A model generated the notes under the pieces. It was not told where the DNA came from, made no database searches, and saw nothing but the letters and a program-made list of their open reading frames with translations. A stretch of 64,000 nt of DNA, taken from contig JAKLII010000010.1 of NCBI GenBank assembly GCA_022709695.1, positions 62,001-126,000 on the forward strand, written 5' to 3'. The position numbers and the translations under genes are program-made. The DNA is from Bacteroidota bacterium. GTDB taxonomy: Bacteria > Bacteroidota > Bacteroidia > Bacteroidales > SKPS01. The number at the start of each line of letters is the position of its first letter. Positions within the stretch are counted from its first letter, which is position 1. This document shows positions 52,706 to 62,300 of this stretch, piece by piece.

Positions 52706-54451
52706 ATGGATACACTGCACATCGACCCTGCTATTATCGAAAAGGCAAAACGCTGGACCACAGAAGTTTTCGATCCGGAAACCCGAAGCGCAGTTCAGGC
52801 GATGCTCAATAACCCCGGTGAGGAGCTCGTGGATGCTTTTTACCAGGATCTGGAATTCGGTACCGGTGGCATGCGTGGCATTATGGGCCCGGGTACCAAC
52901 CGGATGAACCGGTACACCATCGGAATGTCGACTCAGGGACTTGCCAACTACCTGAAAATGAACTTTCCGGGAAAATCACTGAAGGTAGCGATTGCCTACG
53001 ACTGCCGGAACAATTCACCGGAATTTGCCCGGATATGTGCCAACGTGCTTACCGGAAACGGAATGGAGGTACTACTGTTCGAAAGCCTGCGCCCTACCCC
53101 GGAACTGTCGTTTGCCATCATGCATTACGGGTGCACCAGCGGCATTATGATCACCGCTTCGCACAATCCCAAAGAGTACAATGGATTTAAGGTATACTGG
53201 AACGACGGCGCCCAGCTGGTCCCCCCCCATGATGTGAAGGTGGTGGAACACGCCCGAAGCATCCGGAGTGTGGAAGAAGTGATTTGGGAAGGGGACGCTG
53301 CCAGGGTGCGCATCCTGGGGCATGAGACCGATAAAGCCTACATCGACATGGTGTGCAGTCTGGGTTTGGTGAGCCGTGCAATGATGGAACAATACGGAGA
53401 TATGCCTGTGGTGTATTCCCCCCTGCATGGTACCGGAACCCGCATTGCTCCAGAAGCCCTTCGTGCCTTTGGGTTTAAAAACATATACACCGTTGCAAGT
53501 CAGTCGGTTCCTGACGGAAATTTCCCAACCGTTGTATCGCCGAATCCCGAAGAAGGGGAAGCCCTTACCCTGGCCATTGCCCTGGCGGAAGAGAAAGGGG
53601 CCGATCTGGTACTGGCCACCGACCCCGACAGCGACCGCGTGGGGATCGCCATCCGCGATAACAGCGGAAAATTCAGGCTGATGAACGGAAACCAGACTGC
53701 GGTGATCATCCTGTATTACCTGCTGGAGCAATGGAAATCCAATGGAAAACTCAATGGAAAGCAGTATCTGGTTAAAACCATTGTTACCACTTACCTGATC
53801 GACAAGATCGCTGAATATTATGGCGTGGAGTGCTTCAATGTGCTCACCGGATTCAAATATATTGCCGAGGTGATCCGTGATCTGGAAGGAGTAAAGCAAT
53901 ATATTGCCGGAGGTGAGGAGAGCTATGGACTGATGATCGGCGATCAGGTACGCGACAAGGATGCCATCAGTGCCTGTTGCATCATTGCAGAGGCCGCCAT
54001 TTGGGCACGGAGCCGGTCGATGACCCTTTACCAGATGCTGCAGTCGGTGCATGCGAAATTTGGCCTGTTCCAGGAGCATCTGATCTCCATTACCAAAAAG
54101 GGGAAGAGCGGAGCCGATGAGATCAAAGCCATGATGGAGCGGTTCCGGAACCAACCCCCCGATAAACTGGCAGGTGCTGCAGTGGCAGAGGTGCGGGATT
54201 TCAGAACCGGCATCATCACTTCCATCGCAACAGGGGCTTCCAGACCCACAGGACTCGCCTCGTCAAATGTACTGCAACTGCAGCTTTCTGATGGATCCCT
54301 GATTACCATGCGCCCCTCGGGGACTGAACCCAAAATCAAGTTTTACTTCAGTGTGAATGGCACCTGGAATCAGCAAACCGAATCCTATGAGGATGCAGTA
54401 GCCCGGTTGAAGGATTACATAAAACAGATTATCAAAGACCTGAATATCTGA
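52706..54451 (+). CDS. Phosphoglucomutase/phosphomannomutase family protein
   Basis: A 581-residue alpha-D-phosphohexomutase, interconverting 1- and 6-phosphosugars. The phosphoserine loop is TASHNPKEYNGFKVYW (Ser in ASHNP), the metal loop is DPDSDRVG, the sugar-binding loop GGEESYG, and the phosphate-binding loop RPSGTEPKIKFY. Length is typical of the long family form (glucose-1-phosphate type). The start is ATG at 52706, after the rfbD stop; the frame is open long before that point but runs antiparallel-free through rfbD coding sequence in another frame and is not used. It completes the ugd-rfbD sugar-nucleotide module by supplying glucose-1-phosphate. Confidence 0.95.
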   Translation: MDTLHIDPAIIEKAKRWTTEVFDPETRSAVQAMLNNPGEELVDAFYQDLEFGTGGMRGIMGPGTNRMNRYTIGMSTQGLANYLKMNFPGKSLKVAIAYDCRNNSPEFARICANVLTGNGMEVLLFESLRPTPELSFAIMHYGCTSGIMITASHNPKEYNGFKVYWNDGAQLVPPHDVKVVEHARSIRSVEEVIWEGDAARVRILGHETDKAYIDMVCSLGLVSRAMMEQYGDMPVVYSPLHGTGTRIAPEALRAFGFKNIYTVASQSVPDGNFPTVVSPNPEEGEALTLAIALAEEKGADLVLATDPDSDRVGIAIRDNSGKFRLMNGNQTAVIILYYLLEQWKSNGKLNGKQYLVKTIVTTYLIDKIAEYYGVECFNVLTGFKYIAEVIRDLEGVKQYIAGGEESYGLMIGDQVRDKDAISACCIIAEAAIWARSRSMTLYQMLQSVHAKFGLFQEHLISITKKGKSGADEIKAMMERFRNQPPDKLAGAAVAEVRDFRTGIITSIATGASRPTGLASSNVLQLQLSDGSLITMRPSGTEPKIKFYFSVNGTWNQQTESYEDAVARLKDYIKQIIKDLNI

Positions 54452-54471
54452 ACCAAAAAACACAACCATCA

Positions 54472-54870
54472 TTGGACATTAAAAAAAACACAGGGATTAT
54501 GGCAATGCTGGCGATGCTCATCAGCTTTTTTGCATGCGATGAGGATATGTATTATGAGCCAAGCAACTACCCCCATAAAATGATCTTCAAAGGGGTGGTG
54601 TACAATACAGAATTCACTCCTGTGGAAGGGATCCGGATCACCTTTTCCACACCGGATAACCTGAACCACGATACCGTATATTCGGATTCGACCGGAGTCT
54701 GGTACCTTAAACGAACCCTGGAGTTTGCCGGGCCCAACAAGGTCAGGGTACGGGATATTGACCAGGGGGCGCATGGAGGCACTTTCCTTCCGCTCGACTC
54801 CACGTTTTACATCACCAAAAACCAGTACGACAGCAACCTGGTAATAATGGATTTCAAGCTGTTACAGTAA
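54472..54870 (+). CDS. Small lipoprotein with carboxypeptidase-regulatory-like fold, TTG start
   Basis: A 132-residue predicted lipoprotein. The TTG at 54472 is preferred because it gives MDIKKNTGIMAMLAMLISFFAC, a proper signal peptide (two lysines before the hydrophobic core, lipobox Cys at 22); the ATG at 54499 would drop those lysines. The body has strands of the pattern VVYNTEFTPVEGIRITFST and DSTGVWYLK, like carboxypeptidase-regulatory or Greek-key domains, and RVRDIDQGAHGGTF, which resembles DID...NGG in the radical-SAM-associated putative lipoproteins of Bacteroidota. No radical SAM gene is near. The resemblance is by eye only. Function unknown. Confidence 0.65.
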   Translation: MDIKKNTGIMAMLAMLISFFACDEDMYYEPSNYPHKMIFKGVVYNTEFTPVEGIRITFSTPDNLNHDTVYSDSTGVWYLKRTLEFAGPNKVRVRDIDQGAHGGTFLPLDSTFYITKNQYDSNLVIMDFKLLQ

Positions 54871-54883
54871 AAAGCCCTTTACC

Positions 54884-55405
54884 ATGAACCATTCAGATAC
54901 AGAGTTGACATCCACCAAGGTTCTGGAATTCCTCACCATAGCCAACGAATTTGCACGTATCACCGAAGAGGCTGCCACATACCCCGGTGAGCATGTGAAG
55001 TCGTTCCTTCAGCGGATATTACCGCTCCTGTACCTGAAGGCAAGCCTGCTGCCTGATGTGGAGCCTTCGGATCCTGAACAGAATGAGCGTTTTGTCACCG
55101 AAGAAACCTGGGAAAACTGCCTTAACCGGTACAGGGAGATCTTCGGAGAAGAGGATTCGTACTGGGATATTGAGGATTCGTGCAGTGATGAGCCTGAACC
55201 GGTAAAAAGGAGCCTGGCAGAGGATCTTGCGGATATCTACCAGGAAACCAAAGATTTTGTGCAATTGTACCAGAAACCCCTTACCGCTTCCCGTGAAAAT
55301 GCAGTAGCTTCCTGTAAATTATACTTCGAGGAGCAATGGGGCGTAAAGGCGCTGAGGGCTGCTTCCAGGATTCATCATATTTTACATTTCGTACACCACG
55401 CATAA
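54884..55405 (+). CDS. DUF5063 family protein
   Basis: A 173-residue helical, acidic, soluble protein matching the DUF5063 pattern: VLEFLTIANEFARITEEAATY near the start, then FLQRILPLLYLKASLLPDVE (quoted in part: QRILPLLYLKASLLPD), and the helical SLAEDLADIYQETKDFVQLY near residue 110. DUF5063 proteins are found mostly in Bacteroidota, with no assigned function. It starts 13 bases after the lipoprotein gene stop, so the two are likely on one transcript. Confidence 0.85.
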   Translation: MNHSDTELTSTKVLEFLTIANEFARITEEAATYPGEHVKSFLQRILPLLYLKASLLPDVEPSDPEQNERFVTEETWENCLNRYREIFGEEDSYWDIEDSCSDEPEPVKRSLAEDLADIYQETKDFVQLYQKPLTASRENAVASCKLYFEEQWGVKALRAASRIHHILHFVHHA

Positions 55406-55471
55406 ACCCGGATCATTTTCGTTAGTCAGAGGTCAAATCAGCAGAAAGAAGGATTCAAAACCCAAGGCAGT

Positions 55472-56914
55472 ATGAAACAGATTCTGATCGTTTTAACCGT
55501 ATTGATGCAGTTAAGTTTAGCCCAGTGCCAGCCATCGGGACGAAAGATTGAGATTGAGATCAAAGGAATCTCCGATACCGTTTTATACCTGGTGCATTAT
55601 TATGGCAATTCCAACAGTATTGCCGACACTGCATTCCGCGACAAGTCGGGAAAATACACTTTCGCCGGCAAAACATCCCTTGCCCAGGGGGTTTACATCG
55701 TGGTGGATGAAACCAAATCAAAGCCCTATTTCGAATTTCTGGTAGACAAGAACCAGCATTTCAAGATGAAGACCGATACAGTAGCTGCCTTTGACAACCT
55801 GGAAATTACAAATTCACCGGTGAATGAGCTGTTCAAAGCCTATTCAAATTATGTGAGGGATTCCAGAAAGGAGGCTGATGCAATCAGGGAAAAAATCAAT
55901 GCCCTGAAAGAGGAAGATGCAGAGAAAAACCATGCTGCCATAAAGGATCTGGAGTTGCAGTTCAGGGAGGTAGACAAGCGTGTCAAGGCCTACCAGCGTG
56001 AACTTGCCGATAAGGATCCCGGATCCATGCTGGCGGTTCTGCTGAACCTGCAGTGGGAACCGGAAGGGCCAAACCTTGAAAATGCCACCCGGCAGGATAG
56101 TCTGAATGCTTACTACTACACAAAATCCCATTACTGGGATAAGATCAACTTTGCAGATGACCGGTATGTCAGAACCCCGATTTTTCATGAAAAGCTAAAA
56201 ACCTTTATGACGGTACTGGTGGTGCAACACCCTGACAGTGTGATTATGGAGGGGGAAAAGATCATTGCGCAAACGGTGCCTGCACCGGAACTGTACAAAT
56301 TCGTGGTTTGGTATATGGGGAATATGACAGAACGTTCGAACGTAATGGGGATGGAAAAGGCATTTGTCCACTTTGCCAGGGAATATTACCTGAAAGGGAA
56401 GACCTGGTGGGCCAGTGAACCCGTACTCAAGAAGATGGATGAACGGGTCAGGGTACTGGAAAGGACCCTGATCGGGGTGGTAGCTCCGGAGCTGCAGATG
56501 TGGGATACCAACAAAGTGGTTACCTCACTGCAAAGGGTGAAATCGGACTTCACCATTCTCGTTTTCTGGGATTACGACTGCGGGCACTGTGCCAAAGTAA
56601 TGCCGGTACTGCGGGATTATTACCACGAAGTGAAAAAGGAGGGGGTTGAGGTATTTGCCGTATGCACCAAAACCGATCTCGACAAATGGAAGAAAGCCAT
56701 TCAGGACAAACAGCTCGACTGGATCAACGTGAACGGGGGATATTCCATAAACCGTTACGACACTCTATACGACATTATGGCCACTCCTGTGATTTTCCTG
56801 CTCGACAGGGAGAAAAAAATCCTTGCCAAGAAAATCGAGGTTGAGCAACTGAAAGAGATCCTGAAGATCGAGATGGATCGCAGGAATCAGGAGGCTGATA
56901 AACCGCGGAATTAG
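55472..56914 (+). CDS. Thioredoxin-fold lipoprotein-like protein (DUF4369/DUF5106 type)
   Basis: A 480-residue exported protein. Signal peptide or lipobox at residues 1-19 (LSLAQC). The N-terminal region has the DUF4369 pattern (EIEIKGISDTVLYLVHYYG), a long helical linker follows (about 130-185, KEADAIREKINALKEEDAEK) and the C-terminal half is a thioredoxin-like domain (about 345-470) with the redox motif DYDCGHCAKVMP, C-G-H-C rather than C-G-P-C. A cis-Pro lies in DIMATPVIFL. It probably works in periplasmic disulfide or redox housekeeping; the partner is unknown. It converges with the next gene, overlapping by four bases. Confidence 0.85.
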   Translation: MKQILIVLTVLMQLSLAQCQPSGRKIEIEIKGISDTVLYLVHYYGNSNSIADTAFRDKSGKYTFAGKTSLAQGVYIVVDETKSKPYFEFLVDKNQHFKMKTDTVAAFDNLEITNSPVNELFKAYSNYVRDSRKEADAIREKINALKEEDAEKNHAAIKDLELQFREVDKRVKAYQRELADKDPGSMLAVLLNLQWEPEGPNLENATRQDSLNAYYYTKSHYWDKINFADDRYVRTPIFHEKLKTFMTVLVVQHPDSVIMEGEKIIAQTVPAPELYKFVVWYMGNMTERSNVMGMEKAFVHFAREYYLKGKTWWASEPVLKKMDERVRVLERTLIGVVAPELQMWDTNKVVTSLQRVKSDFTILVFWDYDCGHCAKVMPVLRDYYHEVKKEGVEVFAVCTKTDLDKWKKAIQDKQLDWINVNGGYSINRYDTLYDIMATPVIFLLDREKKILAKKIEVEQLKEILKIEMDRRNQEADKPRN

Positions 56915-57297
56915 GGCTTGGTATCCTGAAAGGTATACACGTTTTCAGGCTCATTTGAAGGGGCATAGCTCATAAAATGCTCCTCGATCTTCTTGAATTT
57001 ATAGGAAAGGATGGTACCGCTGATATCCACCATCATACTGTCTCCTGAGGGGTACCACTGATAAGTGCCGCTGTAGTCGGGCATAAAGGGGTGATCTACC
57101 GTAAAAGTTCCTGTGGTTGAGTCGTTGGGAGTAAAATAGTGGTCGCCCCGCGACTGGTTCTGGTTATACCACATCTTCTTGTACAGCAGGTGGTACCGGC
57201 CCAGGGGATCATTCGTGGTGGTGTCATCATCCTTCTTACAGGTAGTAAAAACTGCCAGACTACCAAGTACCAGAAACATCCAGATCATTTTTTTCAT
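56911..57297 (-). CDS. Small putative lipoprotein of unknown function
   Basis: A 128-residue predicted lipoprotein: short basic start, hydrophobic core, and lipobox VFTTC (Cys about 20), followed by an acidic Asp/Thr run typical of Bacteroidota lipoprotein export signals (KKDDDTTTND). The rest is a beta-rich sequence with alternating Tyr, Gly and Ser, e.g. GTFTVDHPFMPDYSGTYQW and GDSMMVDISGTILSYKFKK, which looks like a lipocalin-like or META-like strand pattern. Function unknown. Its end overlaps the convergent gene by four bases. Confidence 0.65.
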   Translation of the reverse strand: MKKMIWMFLVLGSLAVFTTCKKDDDTTTNDPLGRYHLLYKKMWYNQNQSRGDHYFTPNDSTTGTFTVDHPFMPDYSGTYQWYPSGDSMMVDISGTILSYKFKKIEEHFMSYAPSNEPENVYTFQDTKP

Positions 57298-57430
57298 AGG
57301 ACAAACAGTTGATTAATTGATATTTAATAATTTATTCTTACGGATTTTCATCAGAAAAGGACCATTGAAATGATCTTTTTCCGATACAAAAATACATTTA
57401 TTACGATACGGAAGGTTAAATCCTGCCCAA

Positions 57431-58954
57431 TTATCGGGTCTGATGTTCAGGACGCAGCAGGTCGTTCACGGTTTTCACAGGATTAAAGGTTATCAGGGGC
57501 ACTTCCACAAACAGTGTAAGCCAGTTAGCCATGGCACCATTCCAGAGACCGGGCAGTTCCAGGGCTTTCAGCACTTTTCCCTGATGCGATTTGACGGAGA
57601 TAAAGGAGGTATCGGGATCCACGAAACGGGTAAGGTCGAATTTTTTCCCTTTATAATCGCGGACGCCGCATACCAGATCTACAGGATTAAAATGTGTAGC
57701 CGCCAGGGCAATCTGTTTTTGCTTCGGGTCATCCATCTGAATCTGAGCCGATTCAATAATCTGCAGGGATACTTCATCACCTTTTCTTACCCAGAAGGGT
57801 CCTCCACCCGGTTCTCCGGTATTTCTCACCATGCCACATACACGGATGGGGCGGTTCAGAAAATCCTGCAGCTTTACCAACAACTTTGGTTCTTCAGGGT
57901 TAAAGGATACCGAAAACTGTTCCCTGATAAATCCGGTGATTTCAGCAAGGGTCTTAGCCTTGACGGTTCCTTTTGAAAGCAGGGTGAGGTAGTGATGTAC
58001 CTTCTCCTGCAGCTCAATCAGCACACCTCCCAGCAGCATCCGCCATGCAACATTCTCTTTCTCAATCGGCTCGATTGCCACATTATCAATGTTTTTAATA
58101 AATATCAAATCGGCGTCGATGCTGTTAAGGTTGTGAATCAGAGCTCCGTGACCACCTGGCCTGAACAGGAAATTCCCTTTATGGTCTGTAAATGGTTCAT
58201 TTTGTTCATCCACTGCAATGGTATCGGTATGGGGGGACTGCACAGACCAGGTAATCCTGTATTCCCGGTGGTATTTGCTTCTGTACACAGGTAGCTTTTT
58301 CTTCATCAGCTTCTGGAAAGGCCCCAGATGATGCGGCGATACCGTAAAGTGGATACAGTAGGGACCGGCGGCATCGCGGGTAAGCCAGGCGATTTCGGGC
58401 AAGTGCTCCTCAAAGGCGTACCTGGTATGAAAGCCATAGTTATGGAAGGTGAGCATAGCCTTTGGAAGAGAGCCGTAGTTCAATCCGTTTGACAGAAGCA
58501 AAGACCTTACAATCTGATAGATATCAGATACTTTCCTGGGGGACTCAGCTCCCGGATGCCGGTAAGCAACCACTTCCATTAGTTCCCTGAAGAACGCAAA
58601 CCGGGAGAGGTTTGAGGCAAATTTCTTTACCGGTTCAGATAAATGCTCAAAATTGAGTTCATCAGGAGCGGTATGATCTGCAAGTTCATACAGATCCTTG
58701 AACATCCGGGTCGCTGCACCGGATGCGGGTACAAACTTCATTACCTGCTTACCGGCAACCTTTTCCAGATAGAGTTCCTGAAAATGGGCCTGCTGTACCG
58801 CATCTGTCCGGATAATACCATCATCAGCAATGGCCGGTCGATCGAGTCTGGAATATACCATTCCTGTTTTAAACCGGTCGAGTTGCTGCTCAATCTCCTT
58901 AGGGGTGATGCCCCTCTCCCTGATCTGCTGTTTCTGCCTGGTAGTGAATGACAT
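57431..58954 (-). CDS. DUF4301 family protein
   Basis: A 507-residue protein of the DUF4301 family, mostly found in Bacteroidota. The start MSFTTRQKQQIRERGITPKEIEQQLDRFKTG (quoted in part: GITPKEIEQQLDRFKTG) and VMKFVPASGAATRMFKDLYEL around residue 75-95 match the family closely; a GPGGHGAL-like RPGGHGALIHNLN block lies near 265. The family has no demonstrated function; the SGAATRMF loop resembles nucleotide-sugar-binding loops of sugar-phosphate nucleotidyltransferase-like folds. Monocistronic by position, oriented toward the lipoprotein gene. Confidence 0.88.
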   Translation of the reverse strand: MSFTTRQKQQIRERGITPKEIEQQLDRFKTGMVYSRLDRPAIADDGIIRTDAVQQAHFQELYLEKVAGKQVMKFVPASGAATRMFKDLYELADHTAPDELNFEHLSEPVKKFASNLSRFAFFRELMEVVAYRHPGAESPRKVSDIYQIVRSLLLSNGLNYGSLPKAMLTFHNYGFHTRYAFEEHLPEIAWLTRDAAGPYCIHFTVSPHHLGPFQKLMKKKLPVYRSKYHREYRITWSVQSPHTDTIAVDEQNEPFTDHKGNFLFRPGGHGALIHNLNSIDADLIFIKNIDNVAIEPIEKENVAWRMLLGGVLIELQEKVHHYLTLLSKGTVKAKTLAEITGFIREQFSVSFNPEEPKLLVKLQDFLNRPIRVCGMVRNTGEPGGGPFWVRKGDEVSLQIIESAQIQMDDPKQKQIALAATHFNPVDLVCGVRDYKGKKFDLTRFVDPDTSFISVKSHQGKVLKALELPGLWNGAMANWLTLFVEVPLITFNPVKTVNDLLRPEHQTR

Positions 58955-59063
58955 GGCAAACTGGTTTATGGTTTGAAATCCGCATCTAAGTTAACAACGT
59001 TTCGACCCTTTTGATGCACCCCCGGTAATAACTTTTTACCGAAAGGTTATTTTTTTTTGATTC

Positions 59064-59094
59064 CTTGATCATAAAAAAAATTATACTACCTTTG
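59064..59094 (+). promoter_or_regulatory. Promoter of the tRNA-Leu pair
   Basis: CTTG at 59064-59067, 19 bases, then TACCTTTG at 59087-59094: both elements near or at consensus with ideal spacing. Transcription would start about 59101, 37 bases before the first tRNA. Confidence 0.75.
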
Positions 59095-59137
59095 CGCTCC
59101 CGTTCTGTAACAGAAATGGTGTATTGAAAATTGCCAG

Positions 59138-59221
59138 GCCCAGGTGGCGGAAATGGTAGACGCGCATGGTTGAGGGCCATGTTCTCGCAAGGGAGTGCAA
59201 GTTCGATTCTTGTCCTGGGCA
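59138..59221 (+). tRNA. tRNA-Leu (anticodon GAG)
   Basis: An 84-base class II tRNA with acceptor GCCCAGG/CCTGGGC and discriminator A. The anticodon stem CATGG/CCATG encloses loop TTGAGGG, giving anticodon GAG (reads CUC and CUU). A variable arm follows and the T loop GTTCGATTC is standard. CCA is not encoded, so the Cca enzyme in this window is needed. Confidence 0.95.
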
Positions 59222-59251
59222 CTGCAACATCAACACATCATTCGACAAAAT

Positions 59252-59335
59252 GCCCAGATGGCGGAATTGGTAGACGCGCTAGTTTCAGGGACTAGTGTTC
59301 GCAAGGACGTGCAGGTTCGAGTCCTGTTCTGGGCA
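59252..59335 (+). tRNA. tRNA-Leu (anticodon CAG)
   Basis: An 84-base class II tRNA, acceptor GCCCAGA/TCTGGGC and discriminator A. The anticodon stem CTAGT/ACTAG encloses loop TTCAGGG, giving CAG (reads CUG). Its body is very like the preceding tRNA-Leu (30 bases apart), suggesting a tandem duplication followed by anticodon change. CCA is not encoded. Confidence 0.95.
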
Positions 59336-59376
59336 CAAAAAAGGAGGGTTTTCATCAGAAAGCCCTCCTTTTATCT
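59336..59376. terminator. Bidirectional terminator after the tRNA pair
   Basis: AAGGAGGG (59341-59348) and CCCTCCTT (59363-59370) form an 8-base-pair stem. T-rich sequence follows on the plus strand and an A-run precedes it, which becomes a T-run on the minus strand. It can end both the tRNA transcript and the convergent beta-helix gene, whose stop lies at 59393. Confidence 0.85.
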
Positions 59377-59392
59377 TATAACCCTGTGCCTT

Positions 59393-62300
59393 TTACTTCC
59401 TTACCACCATTTTCCGGGTAATACGCTGACCCATATATTCCAGGGTGTAGTAATATACCCCCTGCGACAGGTGGTTCACATTCAGCTCAAAGGTATGTTC
59501 TCCTGCAGGTTTCTGAAGAACCTCACGATACATAACCTTCCCGGGAAGATCGGAGATCAGAATCTGAACCTCGCCACTTTCAGGGATCATAAAAGGAATC
59601 AACGTGTTTCCGGATGCCGGGTTGGGAATATTCTGCCCAACTGCAAAGCCATTCCGATCCAACTCATCTGCCCCGATGCAGAGTACGCCGATGTAGGTCT
59701 TGCAGGCTTTGTTGTTGGAAATCATCACGTCACCGGTGAGGTTGGTTTCTACGCAAACCTGCTGTGCGCCCAGGTTGGGCGGGAACTGATCGGGCAGCAG
59801 ATAATCGGCAGAGTCACCTGAAAGCATATTGCCTGTCCATGTCCCGGTCATTACCAGACCTCCATTTAAGAAGGTATATTTCACCGGAATGCTGGTCTGG
59901 GTGTTTTGACCAAAATTCCTTATCCGCACAATCATGTCCTTCTTGTACCAGGGATGGGTGGCCGGCTCATAAAAACAGATCTGCCCCAGTGAGTCTGTCC
60001 ATGGTGCCAGAATCATTGATACCCCCACATCATGATAAGCCGGCAAGGCATTGTAGTTCTTGCATGACTGGTCGTTGGCAGGGAATGCATCACCCGGAAG
60101 CTGGGTTGCTGCACAAATGTCATAGGCAGTTCCGGGGATCGTCAGGGGCAGCACAAAGGCATAAGTGGTTGAAGCCCCTCCGGCTAAACTACCGGTCCAG
60201 GTTTCTGTTGAAACATTCACACCATTCAGCTTCAGTACCAACGGTATCATTACCTGGGCATTGGTGCCGAAGTTTTTGATCGTCACATCCACATTCACCT
60301 GGCTACCAGCCGCGGTATCATTCACAGGATGATTGATCATGGTGATTCCCACATCGTTTGGCACCGTGGGGAGGGCGACCCTGAAATCATCAATAGCCCA
60401 TCCATCATAGGTGTTCAACGACGCATTTGAATAGAACCGGAAGCGGAATTGAACCAGGTTATTCTGGTTAAACGTATTCGGATCGAGTTTGTACTTAGAA
60501 TTGACCCATCCAGTGTTTGTACTACTGAAGAAGTGGACACCGTTCTGAACTACGTTGTACCAGTTTGTCCCGTATGGATCCTGGTAAAAACCAAGATTCA
60601 CCCAGGTAGATCCGCTGTCTTTGCTGTACTGAACCTGACAATAATCTGAATTTGCCTGCACATCCACCCAGTGCCAGAATTCGATGTAAGCGGTATCGAT
60701 TCCGCTCAGGCTGCTGAAATCGAAATAGGGTGAGATCAGGAATTCATTGGCATTGTTGGGATATTGGCCGCTGAGGTTGGTGGCCCATACATTGGGAATA
60801 GAATGGGCATTGTTGATGGTGGTTGCCGTTGGTATTCCCCGCTGCCACAGGGTTCCCGGAGTAGCCCAGTAGTTGGAGGTTTGATCGAAGTTGTCGCTCC
60901 AGCCGGGTGTTACCACAGGCATCACCACATAATTCATCAGCAGGGTATCATTGGTATGGTCAGCATCCGTGGCAAGATCCACATATACCTTGATGGGATG
61001 CGTTCCGGCGGTCAGATTAACCGGAGCAGCAAACATGTACGTACCCAATGCATTGGGTGCCAGAGTACCTGACCAGGCATAGGTTACCGGGGTGCCGGTT
61101 CCAATGATGTAGCCCAGATCCATGGCAGAGATGGTATCTGCACCCAGATTTCTGAACTGCACCTCGATGTTGAACGGTGATCCGGCCGGGCCATATGACA
61201 TTGACGGGCTGATGAATGCATGCATTGCAGCGTCTTTGGCATTGGGGGCAAACTCATCAGCTCCGATATCGGGTGCTGTAGTACTGCGTGGTTCACCGTC
61301 AATATCCACCATGATGGCAGGATAGGGTTTCCCTGCTGCGTTCAGTGCCGGCGACATCACATGGAGGTTGCTGGGTGTAATGAACATCGGGTCAACTGAT
61401 ACAGAGTTGGAATCCTTTGCACTAACGGCCTGAAGTGCGGCCAGATTAGCCATATTTCCGCCCCAGTAAACAAAATTAGCCGTATTGGTGTAATAGTTAT
61501 TGTTATCGCTGGCTACAACCTGGGCCGGTGTATTGAAATAGGCTGCATACCCTCCGCCGGTGTTGACAAAAATGTTGTTATAGAATTTCTGTCCCATGGA
61601 ATTGGAGGCCGTATTGTATTGGTAAAGAGCCCGTCCCGAAGCTCCGGTTCCTGTAATGTTAAAGGTGTTGAACACATACTCGGTTCCATTGCTATAGTAT
61701 GCATACAAACCATAATTGGTACCTGAACCACCGAGGATGCTTACGAAATTGTTGGCGACAATCCCATACCCTGATGGATTTGCATTGTAGGAGTAGTAGT
61801 TGCAGTAATAATCCCTGATCCCGTATGATGCGGAGGAAGAATTCGTGGTAATTTCAACCCTGTTGCCGGTAATCCTGTATGCATTGTTACCATAATAGAA
61901 GCTGATACCGTAATTGTAATCATAGCCGGGGCCAAAAACCCTGTTGTTTACAATCTGCACGGAATCAGTGTAATAGGCATAAATAGGATAGTAATAGGTG
62001 CCACTCACCTCATTGCCGGAAATAACATTCCCTTTGATCCAGCTGGTTGAACCGCTGCCGTACACATAAATACCGTAATAACCACCCTGTACCTTGCAGT
62101 TGATCACGTCATTGTAATGATTCAGCGTACCACCTGTGATGCTGATGGAACGGATGGTGGAGGTACTTATTGCAGGTGAGGTTACTACACAATTGGTGAT
62201 CCTGTTGTACAGGGATCCGTTCATGATATTAACCCCATACGCGTTTGTGGTGCCAGTAGCATTGATGGTAAGGCTTTTGAAAGTGATATAGCTTGCCCCT

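Noticed and set aside
59195-59821. Plus-strand open frame across the tRNA genes
   Set aside because: It runs through two tRNAs and a terminator and lies opposite the T9SS protein.
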